From NCBI GenBank assembly GCA_046290435.1, contig JBKAGO010000068.1:1-64000 (forward strand): a stretch of 64,000 nt of DNA, given 5' to 3'. Below, in pieces: positions 45,418 through 54,590 of the stretch (its first letter is position 1; each line of letters opens with the position of its first letter). The notes under the pieces were generated by a model. That model worked only from the letters and a program-made list of their open reading frames with translations, was not told the origin of the DNA and did no database searches. Position numbers and translations under genes: made by a program. Source of the stretch: CAVQUE01 sp046290435. Lineage in GTDB: Bacteria; Actinomycetota; Acidimicrobiia; Acidimicrobiales; UBA8592.

Positions 45418-46530
45418 GTGGCGACGCCCGGCCCTACGATCTTCGATCAGTCACCCAACGGTCTGGCTCTGCTCGACATCGACGGCTGTATCGCAGCGTC
45501 GAACCCGGCGTTCGAGCGGCTCGTCGAGATCGACGCCACCGAACTCGAGGGGCGTCCGCTCGCGGCGTTGTTTCCCGGGCGGCAGGCCGACGAGGTCGCC
45601 CGTCTCGTCGCCGATGTGGCTTGTCGCGCCGATCCGGTGCGGGCCGAGGCGCTGCTGTCGACGCGGACGGGCACGACTCGCCTGGTCACCTTCGCGCTCA
45701 GCCGCCTCCCCGACGACGGCACGGGCATCGCCATGCTCGTCACCGCCGACGACGTCACCGCCGACCGGCGGGCGACCATCCGCGTCGCGCACGACCAGAA
45801 GCTCGAAGAGCTCGGGCGCCTCGCATCGGGGATCTCCCACGAGATCCGCAGTCCCCTGCAGTACGTCATCACCAGCCTCGACTACCTCCGGACCACCGTG
45901 GACTCCCTGATGGCCGGCAGCGAACACATCGATGACGTCGGTCCAGATCTGGCCGAAGCCCTCGACGAGGTCGCCGAGGGTGTCGCGCGCATCAACGAGA
46001 TCAGCCAGGGCATGAACGTGCTCGCACACCGGCCCCCCGGCGAACGCACCGACGTCGATGTCCGGGAGATCCTCGGCTTCCCCCTCGCTGTGGCCCGTGG
46101 CCTGGCACCGGCCGGCACCGAACTGGTCCGCCACGACCCCGCCGACGATCTGCCGCCGGTCGCGCTGGTGGTGGGCCGCGCCCAACAGGCGATCCTCAAC
46201 GTCCTCGTCAACGCCGTGCACGCCATCGAGGACCGCCGCGTCGATCAGCCGCGCCACACCGGACGCATCGACCTCTTCTGCGACCACGACGACACCCGCG
46301 TGACGATCACCGTCGTCGACGACGGCATCGGGATGGATGCCGTCACCAAGGCACAGGCCACCGACGCGTTCTTCACCACCAAGGCCGAGGGACGCGGTAC
46401 CGGGCAGGGGCTCTCGCTGGTGCGCGAGGTCCTCGACGAACACGGCGGCGCGCTCACCATCACCAGCGCGCCCGGCGAGGGGACGACGGTGTCGTTGCAG
46501 TTTCCTCGGTCAGCGCAGGTGGAGCCGTGA
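45418..46530 (+). CDS. PAS-domain sensor histidine kinase
   Basis: The 370-residue cytoplasmic kinase has an N-terminal PAS domain (IFDQSPNGLALLDIDGCIAA to about residue 115). HisKA follows with His141 in GISHEIRSPLQYV, and then the ATPase domain: N box QQAILNVLVNAVHAIED, D box VVDDGIGMDA, F box DAFFTTKAEG and G2 GTGQGLSLVREV. It has no membrane segment, so it senses a cytosolic signal through PAS. TAGTGT (45406-45411) lies 6 bases before the GTG, which suggests a leaderless start. A response-regulator gene follows 145 bases on, the probable partner. Confidence 0.9.
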   Translation: MATPGPTIFDQSPNGLALLDIDGCIAASNPAFERLVEIDATELEGRPLAALFPGRQADEVARLVADVACRADPVRAEALLSTRTGTTRLVTFALSRLPDDGTGIAMLVTADDVTADRRATIRVAHDQKLEELGRLASGISHEIRSPLQYVITSLDYLRTTVDSLMAGSEHIDDVGPDLAEALDEVAEGVARINEISQGMNVLAHRPPGERTDVDVREILGFPLAVARGLAPAGTELVRHDPADDLPPVALVVGRAQQAILNVLVNAVHAIEDRRVDQPRHTGRIDLFCDHDDTRVTITVVDDGIGMDAVTKAQATDAFFTTKAEGRGTGQGLSLVREVLDEHGGALTITSAPGEGTTVSLQFPRSAQVEP

Positions 46531-46675
46531 ACCACACGGATCGACGGCGTCTCCCAGAGACTGACGAGAACCCGGTGCAGTCCTCAAGTCCGTTCGGCCC
46601 GGGCCGATTGACCCAGTACCGACAGGTGGCGAGACGGGACATCTCGGCAAGAACCCCGAACCAAGGCGACCAGCG

Positions 46676-47713
46676 ATGACCATCACCGAATTCGTCGACA
46701 CTCGCGAAGACGACGACGTCGCACGCGACGGTGGCGGCCTGCCCCGCATCTTGATCGTCGACGACGATCAGACCCTGCTGCGCAGCATGAAGCGGATCCT
46801 GCGCGACCGCTACGACGTGCAGACCGAGTCCAACCCCTACCGGGCGCTCGTGGCCCTCGAGGACGACGGCCCGTTCGCCGTGATCGTGTCCGACCTCACC
46901 ATGCCCGGCGTGGACGGGATCGACTTCCTGGTCCAGGCCCATGCAGAGGCACCCGAGACGACCCGTATCCTGTTGACCGGCAATGCGACCCTGCCCGCCT
47001 CGATCGATGCCGTCAACCGGGCCCAGATCACCTCGCTGCTCACCAAGCCGGTGACGTCGGAAGCGCTGCTCGAGGCCATCCACGCCGCGGTCGTGCGCCA
47101 TCAGGAACTGGTGGGTCGTTTCGACGACACCGCCGACATCCTCGAGGGCAGTGCAGAAGCCCTGCTCGAGACGCTGGCGATCGCGAATCCCACCGCCCAT
47201 GCGCTGACCCGACGAGTGCGTTCGTTGCTCGATGATCACCTGGCCGTGCATCCCCGCGGCGATGCGTGGGAGCTGCTCATGGCGGCGAACCTCTGCTATC
47301 TCGGCAGTGCTGCGCTGGGGTCGGACCTCAGCCGCCGCGTGCTGCGTGGCGACCCGGTCGCCGAGGCAGAAGGCCTCCTGGTCGGCTGTGTTGCGGCGTT
47401 CACGGTCGACATCGTCGCCCGGATCCCGCGCCTGGCGAACGTCGAGAACATCCTGCGTCACCATCGCCGCTCCTCAGACGACGGCCTCGGCCGTCGGCCT
47501 GCCGGCGCCCAGCTGCTCGGCATCTTCACGACGATCGCCGAGCTCGAGCTGAGCCATGACGATCCCGCGATGGTTGCCCAGGCACTGGAGGCCCGCACCG
47601 AGGGATTCGACCCCGAAATGCTCGCGCAGGTCCTGTCGATCTACGTCCCCCGGCCCGGGCCGCGTCTGCTGCTCGACGACGACGGCGAGGTCATCGACCT
47701 CGGCGACACCTGA
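46676..47713 (+). CDS. Response regulator with degenerate HD-like output domain
   Basis: Residues 24-140 are a receiver: ILIVDDDQTLLRSMKRIL, the phospho-acceptor Asp73 in VIVSDLTMPGVDG, and the switch region ILLTGN followed by LLTKPV. The remaining 200 residues lack a DNA-binding domain. They run in the pattern of an HD-GYP domain (ANPTAHALTRRVRSLLDD, LLMAANLCYLGSAAL, NVENILRHHRR). The His-Asp pair and GYP that hold the metals are missing, so c-di-GMP hydrolysis is unlikely. The domain may act by protein contact. It follows the PAS kinase on the same strand. The fold assignment is inference. Confidence 0.75.
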   Translation: MTITEFVDTREDDDVARDGGGLPRILIVDDDQTLLRSMKRILRDRYDVQTESNPYRALVALEDDGPFAVIVSDLTMPGVDGIDFLVQAHAEAPETTRILLTGNATLPASIDAVNRAQITSLLTKPVTSEALLEAIHAAVVRHQELVGRFDDTADILEGSAEALLETLAIANPTAHALTRRVRSLLDDHLAVHPRGDAWELLMAANLCYLGSAALGSDLSRRVLRGDPVAEAEGLLVGCVAAFTVDIVARIPRLANVENILRHHRRSSDDGLGRRPAGAQLLGIFTTIAELELSHDDPAMVAQALEARTEGFDPEMLAQVLSIYVPRPGPRLLLDDDGEVIDLGDT

Positions 47714-47740
47714 GGCCCGTCACCGCCGTCGACATCCACG

Positions 47741-47793
47741 GCGAAATCTGGATATCCGGGGCCTCGCTGACGACTCAGATCTCCAGATTTCGC
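47741..47793. terminator. Bidirectional hairpin (GAAATCTGG family)
   Basis: GCGAAATCTGGA (47741-47752) pairs with TCCAGATTTCGC (47782-47793), with partial pairing further in. It lies between the convergent response-regulator and hspR genes. The arm matches those of hairpins at 33896 and 58737. Confidence 0.75.
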
Positions 47794-47804
47794 AGAATGG
47801 TCGG

Positions 47805-48161
47805 TCAGCGGGGGGCGCCGCGGTAGCGGTCGAGTTCCTGACGCAACGGAACCAGGGCGGCGCTGCTGCGTCGTAGCTCGCCGCGCAGCCGTTCGACCTC
47901 GTCGGTGAGGTCGGCCACCTGGGCTTCGAGCTCGAGTACCCGTCGAACGCCCTCGAGGTTGAGACCGCCGCTGGTGAGCTCGCTGATCCGACGGAGCTGT
48001 TCGATGTCGGCGTCGCTGTATCGACGGCTTCCCCCGCCCGTGCGGGCGGGGTCGACCAGGCCCTTGCGCTCGTAGATCCGCAGTGTCTGGGGATGCATCC
48101 CGGCGAGCTCCGCGGCGACGGAGATGACATACACCGCCCGATGGCGGCCTCGCAGATCCAT
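47805..48161 (-). CDS. hspR: HspR heat-shock repressor (MerR family)
   Basis: HspR represses the dnaK operon by binding HAIR sites and is thought to need DnaK as co-repressor. The 118-residue protein has the MerR-type helix-turn-helix YVISVAAELAGMHPQTLRIY followed by ERKGLVDPARTGGGSRRYS and a C-terminal Leu-rich helix for dimerisation. The ATG at 48161, five bases after AGGTG, is preferred; a GTG at 48167 overlaps the dnaJ stop and is also plausible. It closes the operon dnaK-grpE-dnaJ-hspR, and a HAIR element lies upstream of dnaK, so the operon is autoregulated. Confidence 0.93.
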   Translation of the reverse strand: MDLRGRHRAVYVISVAAELAGMHPQTLRIYERKGLVDPARTGGGSRRYSDADIEQLRRISELTSGGLNLEGVRRVLELEAQVADLTDEVERLRGELRRSSAALVPLRQELDRYRGAPR

Positions 48162-48163
48162 CG

Positions 48164-49126
48164 TCACACCTGCCGTTCGAGATGCGCGCGGGGCGACTCG
48201 TCCGACGCGGCAGCGAAAGCCTCCAGCGCGGAACGCTGCTTGCGGTTGAGTTTCTGGGGGACGGCCACCACGACGGTGACGAGCAGATCGCCGCGACCCT
48301 TGGCGCTCTCGATGCCCTGGCCGCGCACCCGGAACGTCCGACCGGGCTGGGTGCCTTCCGGGAGACGGAGGCGTACTGTCTCGCCGCTCAGGGTGGGCAC
48401 GTCGATGTCGGCGCCGAGGGCGGCCTCGGCGAAGGTCACGGGCAGCTCGAGCGTGAGGTTCGTGCCGTCGCGACCGAAGAGCGGGTGCGTGCCCACGCGA
48501 ACCACGACGAACAGGTCGCCGGCCGGACCGCCGTTACGGCCCGGACCGCCCTTGCCGCGCAGACGGATGCGTTGGCCGTCGGCGACACCGGCAGGAATGC
48601 GGACCTTGATGGAACGAGGCCCGTCGGCGCCGCCGCTGACGGTGACCGACGTGGTTACCCCGCTGACGGCTTCGTCGAACGACAGCGCCAGCTCGGCCTC
48701 CTGATCGCGGCCCCGGCGTGCGCCGCCGCTGCGGCCTCCGAAGGGTGCGCCGGCGGCACCACCGGCGGCACCACCGAACATGGAGCCCAACAGGTCGCCG
48801 AGATCGCCCATGTCCCGCATGTCGAAGCTGAAACCACCGGGGCCTGCGCCGGCGCCACCGAAGGGGTTGGCGCCGGGCCGGCCGCCGACGCCCATGGCCC
48901 GGACCTGGTCGTACTGGGCGCGGGTCTCGGGGTTGCCGATGACGTCGTAGGCGGCCGTTATCTCCTTGAAGCGCTCCTCGGCACGGGCATCGCCGGGGTT
49001 GGCGTCGGGGTGCAGCTCGCGCGCGAGCTTGCGGTAGGCCTTCTGGATGTCCTTCTCGGAGACGTCGCGGGCCACGCCGAGCACGGCGTAGTAGTCCGTG
49101 TCGAACCACTCACGCTTGGCGTCCAC
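48164..49126 (-). CDS. dnaJ: DnaJ-family co-chaperone without zinc fingers (CbpA/type II-like)
   Basis: J-proteins stimulate the DnaK ATPase and deliver substrates. The 320-residue protein has a J domain at residues 9-75 with HPD at 39-41 (ARELHPDANPGDA), then a Gly/Phe-rich stretch (about 80-135) and two C-terminal substrate domains (VRIPAGVADGQRIRLRGKG; DLFVVVRVGTHPLFGRDG). The four CxxCxGxG zinc repeats of classical DnaJ are absent. It is the only J-protein in this operon. The spacing from grpE is 26 bases, with an AAGGAGCC ribosome binding site. Its neighbours leave little doubt about its partner. Confidence 0.93.
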   Translation of the reverse strand: MDAKREWFDTDYYAVLGVARDVSEKDIQKAYRKLARELHPDANPGDARAEERFKEITAAYDVIGNPETRAQYDQVRAMGVGGRPGANPFGGAGAGPGGFSFDMRDMGDLGDLLGSMFGGAAGGAAGAPFGGRSGGARRGRDQEAELALSFDEAVSGVTTSVTVSGGADGPRSIKVRIPAGVADGQRIRLRGKGGPGRNGGPAGDLFVVVRVGTHPLFGRDGTNLTLELPVTFAEAALGADIDVPTLSGETVRLRLPEGTQPGRTFRVRGQGIESAKGRGDLLVTVVVAVPQKLNRKQRSALEAFAAASDESPRAHLERQV

Positions 49127-49152
49127 CTCTGGCTCCTTTCTCGGACCCGGCC

Positions 49153-49694
49153 TCAGCCTTCGACCTTGACCATGGCCGGGCGCAGGACGCGTCCGTTCCA
49201 GACGTAGCCGGACCGCATCACGTCGACGACCACCGGGCCGCCGTTGCCGTCGCCTTCGACGTGCATGACGGCCTCGTGCAGTTCGGGATCGAACGGCTCG
49301 CCGACGGCGGCGACCCGTTCGAGGCCCTCCTTGCGGAGCGCATCGACGAGGGTCCCGTGGATGGGTTCGACGTCGGTCGCGCCATGGGCGACGGCCGCCT
49401 CGCAGGCGTCGAGCACCGGGAGGAGCTTCTCGGCGAGCCCGCTGGCCGCGTGTTCGATGGTCTCGGTCTGGCGCCGGGTGGCCTGGCGGCGGAAGTTCGC
49501 GAACTCCGCGGTCAGGCGCTGCAGGTCGGCGAGATGGCTGTCGCGCTCGGCGGTGACGGCCTCGAGCGTCGCGACGAGTGTCTCGACGTCGATGGGTGTG
49601 TCATCGGTGGGCGCCGTCTCGGCGGCACCCTCGTCGGGTGCCGCCGCAGGTTCGGTAGGCGCTGCCTGGTCGGTGTCGGGGAAGTCGGCGTCCA

Positions 49695-49695
<1 letters not shown>
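49153..49695 (-). CDS. grpE: GrpE nucleotide exchange factor
   Basis: GrpE releases ADP from DnaK. The 180-residue protein has an acidic, low-complexity N-terminus, a long coiled-coil helix (LEAVTAERDSHLADLQRLTA, EFANFRRQATRRQ) and the beta-domain with LRKEGLERVAAVGEPFDP, ELHEAVMHVE and VMRSGYVWNGRVLRPAMVKV. Its ATG overlaps the dnaK stop by one base, so translation is coupled. Length is typical. Confidence 0.95.
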
Positions 49696-51518
<1,823 letters not shown>

Positions 51519-51659
51519 GTGGATCTCCGTTTCGCATGGGGTACCGCCGGGTAGACACACCGACGGCTTCGTGTTTCGGGGGGTTCTGCGGCCCGGTCCA
51601 CGGGCGCTGATGAGGCAGAACGCGAGGCTACCGCCCCCTATTCCCACCCCACCACGAAA

Positions 51660-51680
51660 CTTGAGTGTTATCGACTCAGG
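51660..51680 (-). promoter_or_regulatory. HAIR operator (HspR-binding inverted repeat)
   Basis: CTTGAGT-N7-ACTCAGG matches the actinobacterial HAIR consensus CTTGAGT-N7-ACTCAAG at 13 of 14 defined positions. It lies 142 bases upstream of the dnaK ATG, and hspR is the last gene of the same operon. The match is seen directly; repression by HspR is established for this element in other actinobacteria. Confidence 0.9.
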
Positions 51681-51734
51681 GTAGGGCTGCCGGGCCGGGG
51701 AATACTGGGGTCACACGGACCCCTGTCCACGGAC

Positions 51735-51748
51735 CCCTGTACACAGGG
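51735..51748 (-). terminator. Short palindrome after the RDD gene
   Basis: CCCTGT-AC-ACAGGG (51735-51748) ends 3 bases from the RDD gene stop. Just beyond it ACGGACCCCTGT appears twice in tandem from 51714. The stem is only 6 bp, so termination is uncertain; the dnaK promoter begins just beyond. Confidence 0.4.
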
Positions 51749-51750
51749 CC

Positions 51751-52164
51751 TCAGGCTGCGACGACCTGGGTGTTGGCGGCGCGGTCGGGGAGGCCCCGAC
51801 CGTCGGGGGTGACCACGGCAGAACCCCAGATGAACACGGCGACCGCGGGGCCGACGGGAATGACCAGGTGGACCAGCGCGGCGATGGCCACCACCGACAG
51901 GAACCGGGTGCCCGCTTTCGATGTCGGTGGCTTGGCGCCGGTGTCGTGGTCGACGACCCGCAGCCCCATCCGACGCTTGCCCACGGTGGTGCCGGTGGTG
52001 GAGATCATCAGCGTCTCGTAGAGGTACGCGCCCAGCAGCGCGGCGATGACCAGTCCCTGGCCGAGGCCGCCGGTCAGCGCGGAGATGAGGGCCACGGGAA
52101 CCGCGACGATGCCGAGGTCGATGACGCGGGCGATGGCGCGGGCGGCGGGGGGTGGAGTGTTCAC
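51751..52164 (-). CDS. RDD-family membrane protein
   Basis: The 137-residue protein has the RDD pattern: RAIARVIDLGIVAVPVALIS with the Arg and Asp of the first helix, TTVGKRRMGLRVVDHDTG between helices and GLPDRAANTQVV at the end. About three to four transmembrane segments are predicted. RDD proteins are poorly understood; some are proposed ion or osmolyte transport components. A hairpin separates it from amt on the same strand, so it may be a separate unit or a weak read-through gene. Confidence 0.85.
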   Translation of the reverse strand: MNTPPPAARAIARVIDLGIVAVPVALISALTGGLGQGLVIAALLGAYLYETLMISTTGTTVGKRRMGLRVVDHDTGAKPPTSKAGTRFLSVVAIAALVHLVIPVGPAVAVFIWGSAVVTPDGRGLPDRAANTQVVAA

Positions 52165-52200
52165 GGTGCGAGGATCCTATGTTCTCGGCCGGACGCGAAC

Positions 52201-52257
52201 CACCGGCCGGGCAGCGGCGTCGACCCGATCGGATCGACGCCACCACCCTGGCCGGTG
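52201..52257 (-). terminator. Nested hairpin after amt
   Basis: An outer stem, CACCGGCC (52201-52208) with GGCCGGTG (52250-52257), encloses an inner stem, GGCGTCGA (52216-52223) with TCGACGCC (52234-52241). It lies 63 bases downstream of the amt stop and 36 bases before the RDD start. Confidence 0.6.
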
Positions 52258-52320
52258 GTCGGTCAGGGGCTCGACGAGGGGGGTTTCGTCGTGCCGCGCT
52301 GCGTTGTCAGCCCAGGGGGC

Positions 52321-53691
52321 TCAGCTGTACTGCTGCACGTCGGGGCTGTAGCCGTGCACGCCGTGCTCGTGGACGTCGAGGCCTTCCAGCTCGACCTCGG
52401 GCGACACCCGCAGCAGGCCTGCGGACTTGAGCGCTGCGAACAGCGCACCCGTGGTGATGAGGACCCAGGCGGCGACGATGACGACGCCGACCAGCTGCAT
52501 GATCAGCTGCGAGATGCCACCGCCGTAGAAGAGGCCGGCGTCGGGGCGCCCGAGGAAGGCATCGTCGTAGGTGGCGAACAGGCCGATGGCCAGCGTGCCC
52601 CAGACACCGCAGATGCCGTGCACCGAGATGGCGCCGACGGGATCGTCGATGCGGATCCGGTCGAAGAAGATGACCGAGAAGACCACGATCACGCCGCCGA
52701 TGGCGCCGGTGATGACCGCGCCGAGCGGCGACATCGCGGCCGTGCCGGCCGTGATCGACACCAGCCCGGCGAGGACACCGTTGGCGGTCATCGCCACGTC
52801 GAGGGCACCGGTCTTCGCCCAGATGGTCGCGCCTGCAGCAAGGCCGCCGGCAGCGGCGGCGAGCAGCGTGGTCACGCCGGCACGGATGACGATGTTGTCG
52901 GCTGCGAGCTCCGAGCCTGCGTTGAAACCGAACCAGCCGAACCACAGGACGAAGACACCGATGACGGTGAAGACGATGTTGTGACCGGGGATGGCCTTGG
53001 GCTTGCCGTTCTCGTCGTACTTGCCGAGGCGTGGGCCGAGGAAGTAGGCACCCATCAGAGCGGCCCAGCCGCCCGTCGAGTGGACGATGGTGGATCCGGC
53101 GAAGTCACTGAAGGCGGCATCGCCGATGGTGATCTCGTTGAGGATGCCGCTGCCGCTCCAGAAGGAGTGCACGACCATCGGGTAGATGAAGCCGGTCATT
53201 ACCGCGGCGAAGATCAGGTAGCCCTGGATCTTCGTACGTTCGGCCATGGCGCCGGAGGCGATCGTCACCGCTGCCGCTGCGAACACCACCTGGAAGAAGA
53301 ACGGCGTGTAGCCGCTGTAGAGGCCGTCGAACGCCCCCTCTCCGAATCCGCTCAGGAAGAAGTAGTCGGTGCCGATCAGCAGGGAATCGCCACCGAAGGC
53401 GATGCCGTAGCCGACCGCCCAGAAGGCGAGGGCACCGACGCACATGTCGGCGAGGTTCTTCGCCATGATGTTGCCGACGTTCTTGGCCCGGGTGAGACCC
53501 GCCTCGACGAGACCGAAGCCCGCCTGCATCAAGAAGACCAGGATGCCCGCGATGAAGACCCAGATGTTGTCCAGGGTGAGTTGGACGACTGCCGCTTCGG
53601 ACAGCTCCTCCTCCTGCGCCAACGCGGGGCCGGCCAGGAGCACCAGGGACGCTGCCGCCCCCATCGCCCCGACTACCAGTTTCGTTCTCAT
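52321..53691 (-). CDS. amt: Ammonium transporter
   Basis: Amt channels take up ammonium when it is scarce. The 456-residue protein has an N-terminal signal peptide (SLVLLAGPALAQ) and eleven or so helices with the Amt features: FLMQAGFGLVEAGLTRAKN, FAGSTIVHSTGGWAALMGA (first pore His), VLWFGWFGFNAGSEL and GAISVHGICGVWGTLAIGL (second pore His). The start at 53691 follows the perfect ribosome binding site GGAGGAAGC. The C-terminus is short and contains LEGLDVHEHGVHGYSPD. No glnK is adjacent, but an OmpR-type regulator gene lies directly upstream. Confidence 0.95.
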   Translation of the reverse strand: MRTKLVVGAMGAAASLVLLAGPALAQEEELSEAAVVQLTLDNIWVFIAGILVFLMQAGFGLVEAGLTRAKNVGNIMAKNLADMCVGALAFWAVGYGIAFGGDSLLIGTDYFFLSGFGEGAFDGLYSGYTPFFFQVVFAAAAVTIASGAMAERTKIQGYLIFAAVMTGFIYPMVVHSFWSGSGILNEITIGDAAFSDFAGSTIVHSTGGWAALMGAYFLGPRLGKYDENGKPKAIPGHNIVFTVIGVFVLWFGWFGFNAGSELAADNIVIRAGVTTLLAAAAGGLAAGATIWAKTGALDVAMTANGVLAGLVSITAGTAAMSPLGAVITGAIGGVIVVFSVIFFDRIRIDDPVGAISVHGICGVWGTLAIGLFATYDDAFLGRPDAGLFYGGGISQLIMQLVGVVIVAAWVLITTGALFAALKSAGLLRVSPEVELEGLDVHEHGVHGYSPDVQQYS

Positions 53692-53735
53692 GCTTCCTCC
53701 TTGGCATGACGCCGCAGCGATTTGCTGCCGCTTCG

Positions 53736-53756
53736 TCCGGGATCGGTGATCCCGGA
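53736..53756. promoter_or_regulatory. Perfect inverted repeat in the amt leader
   Basis: TCCGGGATC-GGT-GATCCCGGA is a 9-bp perfect inverted repeat centred 55 bases upstream of the amt ATG. It could be an operator, a short hairpin in the leader, or the terminator of the upstream regulator gene. A second, weaker one, CCCCGG-TTGC-CCGGGG, lies at about 53815-53831. Confidence 0.45.
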
Positions 53757-53899
53757 ATCTCGCCTCGCCGCCAACGACGAGCCGACCACCGGCCCCGCGT
53801 CGTGCGACCACGAGCCCCGGTTGCCCGGGGTTGCTCGGCGCACGCTATGGAGCGCCGATTTCGAGTCCGTTCCCGCTGTGTGAACGGCCCGACACCAAT

Positions 53900-54460
53900 T
53901 CATTTCTCGAATCTTTCGCTTGCGCTTCCCACGCCTGCACCCGAGGAGCCGTTGAACGCCGCCATCGACGCGTGGCTCCACTCGAGGAGGTAGCCCCGCG
54001 ACCGGATCGTCCTGATGACGAGGCCGAGCTCCTCGATGCGTCGCCGCAGGCGCAGGATCCGCACGTCGAGGGCGTTGCGTTGCGCCAGCCCGTCGGGCCA
54101 TGCGGCCTCGCCGAGCTCCTCCCGGCTGACCACCGCACCGAAACGCTCGATCAGCAACGCCGCGAGGCGGGCCTCGACCGGCGGCACCGAGACCCACGTG
54201 CGGCCCGCGCGGACGATGCCGTCGCCATCGATGGACGGCAGCTCGCCGGTGACCTCGATGTCGGCTCGGCGGCGCAAGGCCTCGACCCGGGCGCGGCGAT
54301 CGACCTCGAGCGCCGGCACCCTGATCCAGTCCTCGAGCGCGTCGGACACGTGCGGCGGCGGGCGATCGCCGTCGATGACGAGCAGTCTCGGTATTCCCGC
54401 CTCAGCGAGCGCCGACCGGCGCGCATCTTCGGCGGGCCAGCGCAGCGTGACCACATCCAT
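53900..54460 (-). CDS. Orphan OmpR/PhoB-type winged-helix regulator
   Basis: The 186-residue protein has a C-terminal OmpR-type DNA-binding domain: LAALLIERFGAVVSREELGE, AAWPDGLAQRNALDVRILRL and IRTIRSRGYLLEW. The N-terminal part (PAEDARRSALAEAGIPRLLV, PPPHVSDALEDWIRVPALE) is too short for a receiver and lacks a phosphorylatable Asp pocket, like the GlnR-type orphans of actinobacteria. Its place immediately upstream of amt suggests nitrogen control, though the sequence does not prove it. No kinase is adjacent. The ATG at 54460 gives the first conserved residues. Confidence 0.82.
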   Translation of the reverse strand: MDVVTLRWPAEDARRSALAEAGIPRLLVIDGDRPPPHVSDALEDWIRVPALEVDRRARVEALRRRADIEVTGELPSIDGDGIVRAGRTWVSVPPVEARLAALLIERFGAVVSREELGEAAWPDGLAQRNALDVRILRLRRRIEELGLVIRTIRSRGYLLEWSHASMAAFNGSSGAGVGSASERFEK

Positions 54461-54484
54461 GGCGACGACGCTAGGAACCCGGTA

Positions 54485-54500
54485 TTTCCCGTCTGTTTCC
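54485..54500. promoter_or_regulatory. Direct TTTCC repeats, 11-bp period, upstream of the winged-helix regulator
   Basis: TTTCC at 54485-54489 recurs at 54496-54500. An 11-bp period places both half-sites on one face of DNA, the classic arrangement for OmpR/PhoB-type dimers. The site is 25-40 bases upstream of the regulator start and about 90 bases before the divergent Fe-S reductase, so it could control both. Confidence 0.45.
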
Positions 54501-54590
54501 GCGAGATGAACTGGTGCGCACCGCCCGCGTGGGCGGCCAACAGCTCCAACTCCTCGCGACAGCGCCTGCCGAACTACCGTGGAGCCAACT

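Noticed and set aside
53903..53917. TTTC repeats with 11-bp period near the 3-prime end of the winged-helix gene
   Set aside because: They lie within coding sequence and are only four bases long, so chance is likely.
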